Positions 20,760 to 32,283 of a DNA stretch of 64,000 bases are shown here, piece after piece (positions within the stretch are counted from its first letter, which is position 1; each line of letters opens with the position of its first letter). The notes beneath the pieces are model-generated. The model worked only from the letters and a program-made list of their open reading frames with translations, had not been told where the DNA came from and ran no database searches. A program made the position numbers and the translations under genes. Location: assembly GCF_030445035.2 (NCBI RefSeq), contig NC_080701.1, positions 22,350,798-22,414,797 of the forward strand. The letters are read 5' to 3'. This stretch comes from Dasypus novemcinctus. Its lineage: Eukaryota; Chordata; Mammalia; Cingulata; Dasypodidae.

Positions 20760-21440
20760 TGTTTTAGTTTGCTAAGGCTGCCAATGTAAAATTACCAGAA
20801 ATGGATTGGATTTTATAATGGGGTTGATTACAGTTCTGAGGCTGTGAAAATGTCCAAATCAAGGTATTGTCAGAGATGCTGTTTCACCAAAGGTTGGCTG
20901 CTGACAGATCCTGGAGTCCTGTCATGTGGCAAGGCAATATGGTGGCTCTACATCTGGGTCTCTGCCTTTTCCTCCTCAAGCTCAGTTTTGGGCAATCCAG
21001 CACATGACATGGCTTATCTCTTCAGCTTTGAGCTGCTCCATGGGTAGTCTCTCAGGGGCTCTTTCTGTGCCTCTGTGGTCTGTTGATTCCAGCCTCTGGC
21101 CTCTCTTTCAGCCTCTCAGGGTTTCTCTCACCTCTCTCGCAGCTCTAACTGATCCTTGAATCCTCTTTCTTTTTCTCAGGTGGCAGGGTCTAAATGGTGG
21201 CTCTCTTTCTCTGTGTGTTTTCTGCTTTCAGTTCTCTGTTTATACAGGACCCAAGCAAGAAGGCAAAGACCCGACCTGGGTCATGCCTCATTGATGTGTC
21301 CAATCTTACGCGCTAAAGTAATCTAATCAAAACATCCATTAAATGAATCTAATGCAACCAAAGCATCCCACACCCACAGGAATGACTTAATTAAAAGAAC
21401 ATGATATTTTCTGGGTGTCACAAAATTTCACACTGTCACA
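20760..21440 (-). mobile_element. Solo LTR-like element, family A, minus strand
   Basis: Read on the minus strand the element starts TGTGACAGTGTGAAATTT and ends TTAGCAAACTAAAACA, giving TG/CA ends and a length of about 680 bp. It has a TATA-like stretch (CTGTATAAACAGAG on the minus strand near 21235-21250). It shares termini with the copies at 6547-7154 and 36493-37196. It interrupts an L1 ORF1 relic whose two halves continue on either side. No retroviral reading frames are present. Confidence 0.5.
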
Positions 21441-22200
21441 AACAACAAGGGAAAAAATGACTGGTTACTTGCAAGGAAATCCCAAGAATATTTACAGCTG
21501 AGTTCTCATAGATACAATGTAGGCTGAAAAACAATGGATAGCATATTAAAATTGCTTGAAGAAAAAAACCCAACAAAGCTATATTTCAAAAATTAAAGCA
21601 AAATACCTTCTAAGGGAAACAACAACAACAAAAAAAATGGAGAGAATTTGTCACAGGCATGCTTGCCTTACAAGGAATACTAAGGGAAATTCTTCAGGGT
21701 GAAAGCAAGTGTCCCTATACAGTAATTTGAATCTACATGAAGAAACAAAGAGTTCTGGTAAAGTTAATTATGTTATTAAAAAAGACAGTATAAATACATA
21801 TTTTTTCCTTTCTTCTCTCAACCTATTTAAAGAAACAATTGTATAAAATAGTATGTATATAGCGTATTGCTGGGATTATGACATATAGAAATGTAATGTA
21901 CATGTAATATATTTGCCAATAAGGGCCGGGAAAAGTTTAATGGAAGGAAAGCTGTAAAGGCTAAGGAAATGATGACAGATGATAGAGTAATAATTACAAC
22001 AATGTATCATTGAGGTTGTTACATTAATAGATGTAATATCTATTACAATATTACCACAAAAGGGGGAAATGGAGTAGAATGCTATAGAATTAACATTTGT
22101 ATATATTACTAGAATTGAGATAGTACTTGGAGACAAGAATATCACACATATTTTAGTATTCTATGCCTAGTGCTAGGCATATAGTAGGAATGTAAAATAT
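21441..22200 (+). pseudogene. Old L1 ORF1 relic, right part (+ strand)
   Basis: The region resumes the ORF1 C-terminal part: 'atgactggttacttgcaag', then 'aagctatatttcaaaaatt', 'cttgccttacaaggaatact' and 'aaattcttcagggtgaaa'. This matches the order at the end of mammalian L1 ORF1, followed by inter-ORF sequence to about 22200. It is a dead relic with no frame longer than 60 codons in sense. Confidence 0.55.
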
Positions 22201-23424
22201 AAAATTTAAATTAAATTAAAATGACATGAATGACTATAAGTCATGTCCATTTAAAAATGAACAATCATGCAAACTGAATAATTAGCCTTCTGTAACATAA
22301 ATAGACTCCAAAAATTTCTCCAGGTTATAGGCAATCAAGAGGTCATTGTACTTTAAGAGCAACACAATAAATCATGATATGTTTAATTCCATCACTTTTC
22401 ATATGGTTTGGCAAAAAAGATTAAATAGATATTTCAAGGTATATAGAAATATTCAAATACATTAAATGAATATGGCATACAATACATCCCAACAAAACCC
22501 AAATGATTAGAATATAAATATTTTAGTAAAATATGTAGAATTGCTATTTGAGGTTAAATTTTCTTTTAATTATTGTTTGCTCCTTGCACAAATATTTTCT
22601 GATAAACACTAAAAAAGCCTTAGTAAAAGTATGAAAAAATATTTTAAAATACCAGTTTATATATTATTTTTCTTTTGTTTCCTTTTACAAATTAATCGGA
22701 TACAATAGTTATTTGCTTTTGTATATAAATATTGCATTTAAGGAATCCAAGCACAATTATTTCGTGCAAGGACAATTTAAGAATGTCTGGCCAAAAATTC
22801 CTTGCAAAATTGAAGCTAAACAAATCACCCACCTGTATGTTAAGCCTTAAAATAAGATTTTTCCAAGTCAACTCTACTGAATTTCAATGCATACTGAGGA
22901 GGAAAAAAAAAAGGTTTATATTTAGCCTTTTATTGAGTCTCCTTAGCCATAAGTTTTCCCAAGAAACAAAATTATACACAACAGGATAAATGGATTTTTG
23001 TAGTTTCTACAAGGGTCATCTCATAGTCGTGACTTGGTCTGATATTTAAAATACCGAGAGACTGAAACACACACATTTATATTTAACTTATTTGGTATCC
23101 TTAACCAAAGAGTTTTTGAAGAAACCAACTTATCTACAATAGAATTGATTTAGAATTATTTATTTTTTTACAGGATTTTAAAATCACTGTGTATGTTTCC
23201 GGCTCAGGCTTAAGGCAGCTATCCCAAGTCAGATCTGATTAAAATAGGCCATGACCACTAAAATAGTGTATTTCTATTTTCCTGTATTTCTTCACTACAG
23301 TAACTCATCCACTGTGCCAGAAAGCTGTGACGAGGGGAATCAATATTACCAAGACGTTACCAGCAAATGGCTTAACCCACGCGGAGAAAGCACGCTCTCA
23401 GGCTACTGTGCAGGGCAGTTCAGA
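22201..23424. other. Unique upstream DNA, no recognised feature
   Basis: AT-rich DNA lies between the last L1 relic and the CpG island. I see no exon, repeat signature or RNA gene. It is the most likely place for upstream regulatory elements of the ADAM gene, but nothing specific can be pointed out. Confidence 0.5.
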
Positions 23425-24000
23425 TCCTAACTTAAAGCTTGAAACCGAAGCCCGTGCGCGCCCAAGCGCAGCGCCCGCGGGCCTTCCCGTGGGACCGGCT
23501 GGGGCAGCGCCCTGGGGCCTTGGACTCCTTCTCCCTCCGGGGGGCCGCGGGGCTCCCGCGGGGCGGGGGATGGCCGCCCCCCCCCCCCTCCCCGAGCCCC
23601 CGCGCCCGCGCGCCGCAGCCGTTGCGCCCCCAACAGCGGTCCCTGTGGCCAGGCCGGCGCCCTCGGCGCAATGCTGATCCTCCTGCTGTTCCTCGCAGGT
23701 CTCGGCCCGCTGACCACCGCGGACCACGGTACGTGGAGGCTTCGGAGGAGCAGGGAGCGCGGCCCGGGCCGGGGAGGATGACGAGCGGCCGAGCCCCGTG
23801 GGTGGAGAACTTGGAGCAGACCCGTGTGTCCCCCAGGTCCCTTCCCCGACCTTGCCCCAGAGGCCGAGCAACGGGGAGCTGGGGACGGAGGGGCCTGGGT
23901 GGGGTCCTGGGGCACTTTCCCTGCCCGGGGCTGCGGGCAAGAGGCCGCAAAGTGCATGTCTGGACAGAGGACGAGCCCCGGTCCTGCTTCTAGAGGGGCC
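23425..24000 (+). promoter_or_regulatory. CpG island covering exon 1 of the ADAM gene
   Basis: Base composition changes sharply near 23425. From there to about 24000 the sequence is very GC-rich with many CpG dinucleotides (for example around 23450-23480 and 23525-23640), while both flanks are AT-rich. The ATG of exon 1 (23671) and its splice donor (23729) lie inside. No clear TATA box is visible upstream of the ATG, consistent with a CpG-island promoter. Transcription start is unknown; the 5'UTR probably lies within 23450-23670. Long frames here on both strands reflect the lack of AT-rich stop codons. Confidence 0.75.
23671..23728 (+). CDS. ADAM3: ADAM3-like exon 1: signal peptide
   Basis: ATG at 23671 opens a frame coding MLILLLFLAGLGPLTTADH plus one base. 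It is a hydrophobic leader of about 12 residues with a small-residue region suited to signal peptidase (around GPLTTA). The donor is G|GTACGT at 23729, giving phase 1. The ATG is the only one that gives a leader in this frame and sits in the CpG island. ADAM genes normally have a short signal-peptide exon like this one, which adds support. The protein would enter the secretory pathway. Confidence 0.8.
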
Positions 24001-24135
24001 TCTGTCTGGAGTCATTTTGGTGTATGCGTGTGATTGGAGGATGACAGAGTGACGAGAGATGCGACAATAAGGGAAAGGAGAGCAAGAAAGCTGCTTTATG
24101 CTGGAAAATATGCCTATTCCTTTTGCTCCCTACAG

Positions 24136-24218
24136 AGGCTCAGACACCACTGCTCCAAATTATAATGCCACGGAAGACACGGGCCAACGCCAGCAACGGG
24201 GAAGTTTCAGAAATGCAT
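24136..24218 (+). CDS. ADAM3: ADAM3-like exon 2: prodomain start
   Basis: The acceptor CTCCCTACAG precedes 24136; the first two bases complete a Glu codon with exon 1. The exon codes AQTPLLQIIMPRKTRANASN, then GEVSEMH. TPLLQI-PRK is the usual opening of the ADAM prodomain ('LLQITVPEKI'-type). The donor is CAT|GTAATT at 24219, phase 0; it is weaker than consensus but the frame carries straight into exon 3. The stretch from 24219 to 24702 is unremarkable intron. Confidence 0.8.
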
Positions 24219-25583
24219 GTAATTAACAAATCACTTTCCTCTTAATATATTTTGTGTTTGATTTGTTTTGTTTGTACAGGAGTACATGACCCAAATAAAT
24301 TTATACGTATCATTTGCGAAATTATGTATCAATGCTCATAGCTGCTGTGTTATGATGGGAGCCAAATATTCCAGTATTTATTTCTTTTAATTCTCAAGTA
24401 GTATATGAAAATTATCATGCAAAAAAAAAAAAAGCTTAAAATTCCTATCACTTTAAATGATGTATAGAGTCTACTGGATGGTTTTATATTTTTAAAACTG
24501 TACATTTAAACATTTATTCTCCTACAAGTGAAATCATACTAATTTATTTTGTACCATTTAAAAATAACAATATAAAATAAACATCTTCATGTTCATAGAT
24601 GCCTATATATGTATGTATAGTATATATCATTTGTGAAAATGGAAGTTTATTTTTAATCAGATTAAAATAGTTGAGTAGGTATATTTTAAATTAAATACAG
24701 ACACTACAGAGTTTTAAAAATATTTATTATTTTTTAAAAAGATACTTAGATTACACAAAATGTTACACACAAAAATGTAGGGGATTCCCATATGGCCCAC
24801 TCCCCACCTCCCCCCCTTCCCCACATTAACAACTTCTTTCATTAGTGCGGTGTATTCATTGCAAGCAATTAACACATTGGGAACATTGCCACACAGCATG
24901 GATTATAGTTTATATTGTAGTTTACACTCTCTCCCACTCAATTCTGTAGGTTATGGCAGGATATATAATGACCGTTATCAGCCATTGCAATGTCATTCAG
25001 GACAGTTCCAAGTCCCCAAAATTCCCCCATATTACAACTCTTCTTCCCTCTCTCTGTCTCCAGTGGCCATTATCCACATTAGTGATATAATTTCTTCCAG
25101 TCCCAGAATACCAATAAGTCTATAGTAGAATACCAGTAAGTCCACGCTAGTCTGTATTTTATTCCCCAATCAGAGGATTCTGGGATGGTAATGTCCACTC
25201 CACATCTAATTGAGAGGGGTGCCTCAATCCCATATGGCTGATAGATGGAACTCTCTTGCTTGCAGTTGTAGACTCTCTCAGATCCTGGGTATGGTGGTTG
25301 TCCATCCTCACCTCCTTGTTAGTTGTTCTGGGAGAGTCCAAAGAACTGGAGAGTAGTTGTAACTCTGCTGAGGCTAGGGGTCCAGGTGGCACATGGACAG
25401 CCCAAAGATTCAAGTCTCTTGGATCTACACCTACCAACTCCAGCACCAACTATAGTTTCAAATGGAAGGGACAGAAGAGCTATGTGGAGAGAAGTCACAC
25501 CATAGGACCTGGGTGTCTCCAGAGCCCTCAGGAGGCCCACTGTTTGGGGTAGTATCTACTTTGGCAGTCTATGAGATCCTGTT

Positions 25584-26009
25584 TTTTTTTTTTAAAGATT
25601 TATTTATTTATTTATTTTTCTCCCCTTCCCCCTCCCCTGCCCCAGTTGTCTGCTCTCTGTGTCTATTTTGCTTCATGTTCTTCTTTGTCTGCTTCTATTG
25701 TTGTCAGCGGCATGGGAATCTGTGTTTCTTTTTGTTGCATCATCTTGTTGTGTCAGCTCTCCGTGTGTGCGGCACCATTCCTGGGCAGGCTGCACTTTCT
25801 TTCTCACTGGGCGGCTCTCCTTCCAGGGTGCACTTCTTGCGTGTGTGGCTCCCCTAAGTGGAGGACACCCCTGCGTGGCAGGGCACTCCTTGCGCACATC
25901 AGCACTGCTCATGGGCCAGCTCCACATGGGTCAAGGAGGCCTGGGGTTTGAACCACAGAGCTCCCATTTTGGTAGACGGACACCCTAACCACTGGGCCAA
26001 GTCTGCTGC
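25584..26009 (-). mobile_element. DAS-type SINE in L1 copy 2 3' region
   Basis: The SINE is flanked by a perfect 15-bp duplication CTATGAGATCCTGTT (25569-25583 and 26010-26024). It has a T-tract and a (TTTA)n stretch at the left, the 400-bp body, and a tRNA-like head at the right ('gtttgaaccacagagctcc', 'ctaaccactgggccaagtct'). It inserted after copy 2 because it splits that L1's 3' region, which continues on both sides. Confidence 0.92.
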
Positions 26010-27817
26010 CTATGAGATCCTGTTAAGATGTATGTAAGCGTTACCTCTGGCATGACCTCCCAACTCACTTTGAAGACTTTTAGCCACACATACTCATTTG
26101 TCCTTACCTTTTCCCCCTTTTGTAGTCAAGGTCTCTTTCCACTTGCATTGCTTGTTAGTGTTTGGTAATAATCCCTCTGTGCCAGGAGGGCTAATCCCCG
26201 GGAGTAATGTCCCACACTGGAGGGAAGGTAATGCATTTATATGCAGCGTTTGGCTTAGAGAGAAGCCACATTTGAGCATCATGGAGGCTCTCAGGAGGTA
26301 ACTCACAGGCACCCTACAGCACTAACCCAAGTTGCAATTTCAAGAGCAAAGTCTCATAAGGATAATTGTTACTATCAGGGCCCATCAATGGGCAATCCTT
26401 CTTCACTAGTCATTGCCCTGCTCTTGGGAGATTGTTGCTGTTTCATTAGGGATTGTGGCAGAGCTCCCCAGGATGGGAATTCAATATTCTTTCAGTTATT
26501 GTATGAATCTCCACCCACTGTGACAATGCCCCATGAACATTTAAACACATTTATGTACCTTATATATATGCCCAGGTGAACTTCTTCTCATGCATCCCCC
26601 ATCACTGACACCCCACACCAATGATCCTCCCCTGCCACAGTTGTAACCTTACTGTCATCAAAAACTTCCTCAAAAATGAAGCCGAGAATATCGCCAATAC
26701 AATGAATAGGAAAATGAAATAATAATGATAGGTTTAAACATAACAAATAAAATACATAATAATTTAGAAAAACTAAACCTAAAAAAAATTTAAAAATTGA
26801 GATATTAAAAACAATTTTTTTTGATGTTGTGCCTTTCATCACTGTAATATTCTGTTGTCATGTATGTACAGGAACATTTTTTCCCTTTCTTCCCCAGTGT
26901 CTTACTTTTTTCCATTTTATCTCAAAAGGATTTTTAGGTCACAGTAAAGTCACCTACAAAACACAGGGGACTCCCATATAACCTATATCCTCTCCATTTT
27001 CCCCCTTGCCCTATCAATAACCTTTTTATATGTGGATGGTACATTTGTTACAACTAATGTACAAATATTGAAACATAACCACTGACTTGGTCAATTGTTT
27101 CCATTATGGTCTACACTCTAGTCCATACACTTTAATAATTTTTTGATGAAATTCAACTGGCCTGTATCCATCATTACAAGATTATGCAGAACCCTTCCAT
27201 TGCTCCCTAAATACCCCCACTTCCATTTACTCTATTCCTTCCTCCCACCCCCCTCCCCTATTAGGAAACACCCATGCTCTTGAAAGACACCCACTCCTCT
27301 CTTTGAGAACATATCTGGCCTTCCCAGGATGAGAGTCCAACTCTTCCCCACTCATTATGTGGGTCACCACCCAGTGATACAACACACCATGACAAAACGA
27401 TCACTTACACATTCACTAGAAGACTGCCCCAGGTGTGCTCTATCCCAAATGCCCCCCCTTCATCCAACTCCCTCAACGAGTAACCCTTGCCATTTTGTCA
27501 AAAGAGCTTCCCCTACATTGTAGTTTCAACCAGGTACCCTCAAAGCCCCAGTATTTACCTGCTCCCTCCCCCAACCATACCCAGTTCCGTGGACTGTCCA
27601 AACCACCCTCCCCACACTACCCCCTTGTTAAACTTGCACCAACCAACCCAATAGCATCACTATACCTCTGTCATATTCCTTCACTACACAACTAGTCACT
27701 TCCACCTTATCATAGATTTCACCAATATGGATGTTGGTTCATAACCTTCTCCCTTTCTATTTCCTGTAAACCTATTTTCCAGACTCTAGCTCTCTGAGTC
27801 TGCTCAATTTGCTTAAT

Positions 27818-29963
27818 TCATATCTGTGAGGTCATACAATATTTGTCCTGGCTTGCTTCACTCAACATAAGGTCCTCAAGATTCATCCATGTTATTCCGT
27901 GTGTTAGTACTGTATTCCTTCTTACAGCTGAGTAATATTCCATTGTCTGTATATGCCACATTTTGTTAATCCATTCATCTGTTGTTGGGCATTTGGGTTG
28001 ATTCCGTCTTTTGGCAATAGTGAATAATGCTGCTATGAACATTGATGTGTACATATCTGTTTTTGTCCTAACTTTCAGTTCTTCTGGGTATATACCCAGC
28101 AGAGGAAATGCTGGATCATATGGCAGATCTATATTTAGTTTTTTGAGGAACTGCCAAACTGTCCCTTCTACATTCCCACCAACAGTGGATGAGGGTTCCC
28201 ATTCCTCCACATCCTCTCCAACACCTGTAGTCCTCTATTTTTTTAATGGCCACCAGTCTAATGGGTATGATGATATCTCATTATAGTTTTGATTTGCATT
28301 TCCCTAATGCATCTTTTCATGTGCTTTTAAGCCATTTGTATTTCTTCTTTGGATAAGGGTCTGTTCAAATCACTTGCCCATTTTTAAATGGGTTTCCTTT
28401 TTATTTTTGAAATATAGGATTTCTTTATAAATGCTGGATATTAGGCTTCTATCAGATATAGGGTTATACCAATTATTTTCTCCCATTAGATAGGCTGTCT
28501 TTTCACTTTCTTGATAAAAAGTGGTGCAAAAGGTTTTAATTTTAAGGAGGTCCAATTTATTTTTTTTCTTTCACTGCTTGTGCTTTGAGTGTGAAGTTCA
28601 TGAAACCATTTCCTATTACAAGGTCCTGTAGATGTTTCCCTACATTATCTTCCAAGGTCTTTATGGTCTCAGCTCTTACATATAAAAATTTGATCCATCC
28701 TGAGTTGATTTTTGTATAAGGTGTGAGATGGTGTTCCTCTCTCATTCTTTTGGATATGGATATCCAGTTCTCCAAGCACCATTTATTGAAAAGGCCATTC
28801 TCTCCAGTTGAGTGGGCTTGGCAGCCTTGTTGAATATCAGATGACTGTATATGATAGGATCTATTTCAGAACTCTCAATTTGTTTCCATTGGTTGGTATG
28901 TCTATCCTTGTGCCAATACCATGCAATTTTGACCTCTGTAACTTTTGTAGTAAGTTTTAAAATCAGGTAGCGTGATTCCTCCTATTTCATTTTTCTATTT
29001 CTATATGTCTTTGGCTCTTTGGGCCCTCTGGCCCTTTCAAATAAATTTCATAGTTATTTTTTCCAATTTGGTAAAAAATGCTTTGTTGATTTTTATCAGG
29101 ATTGCATTAAATCTGTAGATCAGTTTGGGTAGGATAGACATCTTAATAATGTTTAGTCTTCCCATCCATGAACAGGGAATATTCTTCCATTTATTTAAGT
29201 CTTCCTTGATTTCCTTTAACAGTGTTGTGCAGTTCCTTGTATGTAAGTCATTTACATCTTTAGCTAAATTTAACTAAATTTTATTGATCCACTCGAAGAA
29301 CCAGCTTTTGGTTTTGTTTATTTATTCTAGAGTTTTTAAAATTTTCTATTTCATTAATTCTGCTCTAATCTTTGTTATTTCCTTCTTTCTATTTCCTTTG
29401 TGGTTGTTTTTGTTTTTCTAATTCATCTAGGTGTGCAGTTAGGTCTTCAATTTTAGCTCTTTCTTCTTTTCTGGTATATGCATTTATGGCTATGAATTAC
29501 CCTCCCAATACAGCTTTATTGCATCCCATAGGTTTTGATATGTTGTGTTGTCATTTTCATTCGTTTCAAGGTAGTTACTGATTTCTTTTGTAATTTTCTC
29601 CATGATCCACTGTTTGTCTAAGAGTGTGTTGTTTAACTTCCATATCTTTGTGCCTAATCTGGTTCTCTAGCCCTAACTGATTTCCAGCTTCATTCAATTG
29701 TGATAAGAGAAATTATTTTGCATAATTTCAATCTTTCTGAATTCATTGAGAGTTGTTCTATGGCCTAGCATGTGGTCTATGTTGGAGAATGCTCCATGTG
29801 CACTCGATAAGAAAGTATATCCTGCTGTATTTGGGTGTAGTGTTTTGTATATGTCTGTTAGGTCCAGATCTTCTAATGTATTATTCAAAGACTTTGTTTC
29901 TTTATTGATTTTCTGTTGAGATGTTCTGTCTAATGGTGATAATGATGTATTAAAGTTCCCCAT
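27818..29963 (-). pseudogene. L1 ORF2 remnants with RT deletion, copy 2
   Basis: The endonuclease half is seen at 29963-29694 (GNFNTSLSPLDRTSQQKINK, then TLHPNTAGYTFLSSAHG and NIDHMLGH). ORF2 C-terminal blocks follow at 28775-28557 and 28210-27818 (NIDLPYDPAFPLLGIYPEEL, MWHIQTMEYYSAVRRN). Near 29280 the sequence jumps from the C-terminal third ('catctttagctaaat') to just downstream of EN ('attgatccactcgaagaacc'), so about 1.3 kb including the FADD motif is gone. Many stops are present. Confidence 0.8.
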
Positions 29964-29984
29964 TATAATTGTAGAGGCATTTTA

Positions 29985-30340
29985 AATGTATCGTCTTCCA
30001 CATCACTAATACTTTCCTCTGCCTGTTCAACTTTGCTGTATGTGCTTTCAGTGCTTTTTTATTTATTGGATTGTGCCTTTCATCACCTTCATATTATTAT
30101 CTTTTTATGTATGTTTACAATTTCTTCAGTATGTTCTCCCAGTGTCTTCTTAATATCGTTAATCTCTTCCTTCACTTCATTAAGTTGGTTCATGATATTT
30201 GTTTGGACAGCTCTGATTAGTCGTTCAATGGTTTGCATCTCTTCCTGGTATTTAGTTTGCTCATTGGACTGGGTCATGTCTTCCTGTTTCTTAGTATGCT
30301 TTATAATTTTTTGTTGGTGTTTCGGCATTTCCTTATTTTG
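29985..30340 (-). pseudogene. L1 ORF1 N-terminal remnant, copy 2
   Basis: A frame of 79 residues at 30328-30089 contains MTQSNEQTKYQEEMQTIERL and VKEEINDIKKTLGEHTEEIV, the N-terminal and coiled-coil part of ORF1 (compare IKEEIKHIKKTLGEHTEEIV in copy 1). The RRM and C-terminal domain are missing. The sequence passes near 29970-29985 directly into mid-EN of ORF2, so ORF1's end and ORF2's start were deleted together. Confidence 0.75.
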
Positions 30341-30469
30341 ATGGGTTTATTCAGTTGATTAGTTTCTCTATCTACTCTAGGGTTTTATTTAGTTGCTACT
30401 TTTTTGTGCAGGGTAAGTTCTCTCTTTAACACTCCGTTCCTCCTTTTCTATTTCCTTGCTGTTGTCTTT

Positions 30470-32270
30470 GTTCCCTGAAAGAAAGATTAGGACAAGAGAA
30501 AGGAAATGAGGTAAGAAGAGAAAAAGTAGTAATGATAGTACAAAGTAGAAGAGGAACCCTATAATACCTAGGAAAATGAGTAATTAACTCATGTAAGAAG
30601 TACAGAGGAATAAGAATAAGAAAGTGGGGTATAAACAATGAAATGAAAAACCCAAACAGAAGAAATATCTAGAATGAATTAAAAAGGCCATGATAACAAG
30701 AGAGGGAAAGAGAAAAGACAATAAGAAAAAAAGTTAAAAAAGGAAACAGAATAGAGGAGATAGAAATAAAAATAAGAAAAACTGAAGACTAAACAAAGAA
30801 AGGGGGAACGTAAGAACAAAAACAATGCAGAAGACAGGAAGATGAAGGAAGGAAAAGAAAGAGTATAGGTAGATGATATTGGTATATAAATAAGGGAAAA
30901 CAAAGGAAGGAGGAAACACAGCAAATAAGAACCAAGACAGCAGCAACTAACTTAAAAAATGGAGGGGGGGCAGCGAAAGAGGGAAAAAGAAAAAAAAAAG
31001 AACAAAATAATACTCAAGCAAGCAATCAAACAAAAACTTTGGAAAAACAGCCTTCCCTCTTATGCCCCTGAGGAGCTTCTCAGGCAGCCCTTGTTCATCA
31101 ATCAATTACCCTACAGCCTGCCTGCCCTCTGCAGGTTTTGAATTGGGTTTTAGCAAGTGAACTAAGTTAAAATTAAAGAAAGGAACCTTTTTAAAGAAAA
31201 ATAAGAGACCCAAGAGAAGCTAATACAAAACTAATGTCTCTGTGTTCCCTGTCCTAAAGTATTAGCTGGGTGTTTGATAACCCGGTGGATCACTACTCTA
31301 AGGAGAGCCTGGAATTGAGCCAGGGACCTTGTATATTCCAAGAGACTCCTCTAGTGAGCTAAGTTTTCTCGTTGGGTCTGTTACCTAGAGAGCTATCCAG
31401 TCACTTACCCGAGGGCAGGGTTGACTCATTGCAGTTGGAGAGATTACTGCTGATTAGGTGCTTATCAGTCCCTGCCTCCTTTCTGTTCTTACTGCTTTCT
31501 CTCCCAGGCAGCTGGACAGGATAACTTGTGTGATCGGATCCCCCCTCGCCTCTCCTGGTCAGGTTGAGTTCCCTTCTGAAATTCAAATGGGACCCTGGCA
31601 TCCGAACTCACCATGGAGAAATGATTCTCAACCCTCTTCCGGACCGCCCACTCTTCCCAGGGGACCCTAAATAGGCCCTTGGAAGGTTATTAAGAGCTTC
31701 CTACTGCCCACCTCTTGTAGGGGAGTTGCAATTTTGAATAGTTTTCAGCACTGGACCGGTCAACTGCCTGATTCCACCATCTCCCAGCCCAAGTTCCTTT
31801 CTTCCAGGTCAGCTGGTAAATCAGGCTGCCTAAGCAGATTCGTCTCTCTCCTCTTCCTCAGGGCCATCTCTTGCCAGTAGGTATGTTCCCTAAGTTCAGA
31901 GGGGGTCCAGGTAACCAAACCCACAGAAAGGAAACCCCTCTCCATCCTTCACCAGAACTTCTTAATTCTGGTGAACACTCTGTCTCTCTTGGTGGCTGGT
32001 AGGAATCGGGGGTTCCCATGGCTTGTTGCCTTGAGGGTGGGGCTTAGCTGCTAATAGTTTCCAGCCACCGGCCGAGAAACGCATGGTTTTCCCTTGTGCT
32101 TTTTATCTCTTTGTCCTGTTCCTCCAGATACATGCCCTGGAGCCTCCGGCTCTGTGGGTTCCCAAAACACCTCACTCAGGCGGGATCTTGCCCCTTCTCA
32201 GCCATTTTTTTGTAAGAGAGGTGGTGAGTGCCCACTTAAACTGACGCCATCTTGCCAAACAATCACCAAG
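30470..32270 (-). promoter_or_regulatory. L1 copy 2 5'UTR with purine-rich tract and YY1-like site
   Basis: The layout parallels copy 1: a purine-rich + strand tract (about 30480-31010), then mixed GC-richer sequence, then an outer end that reads GGCAAGATGGCGTCAG on the minus strand next to the target duplication. ORF1 begins on its left. If transcribed, the RNA would run antisense to the ADAM gene. There is no sign that it is active. Confidence 0.6.
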
Positions 32271-32283
32271 ACTATGGAGTTTT

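Larger units (their letters stand above)
24716..32270 (-). mobile_element. L1, minus strand, with internal deletions (copy 2)
   Basis: Target duplication ACTACAGAGTTTT (24703-24715) versus ACTATGGAGTTTT (32271-32283) brackets an L1 of the same family as copy 1, inserted in ADAM intron 2 against gene orientation. It has the two-unit 3' region (24716-27840), ORF2 pieces (27818-29963), a short ORF1 piece (about 30000-30340), a long 5'UTR (30400-32270) and the same YY1-like 5' end (CAAGATGGCG near 32254-32245, minus strand). Two internal deletions removed most of RT and the EN/ORF1 boundary. A SINE sits in the 3' region (25584-26009). It cannot move. Confidence 0.85.

Noticed and set aside
23398..24015. 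Long overlapping frames (up to 205 codons) on both strands in the GC-rich block
   Set aside because: They coincide with the CpG island, where stop codons are rare. The translations are low-complexity Pro/Gly/Arg/Ala, overlap in several frames and show no domain. Only the short exon 1 frame is supported by splicing and family fit.
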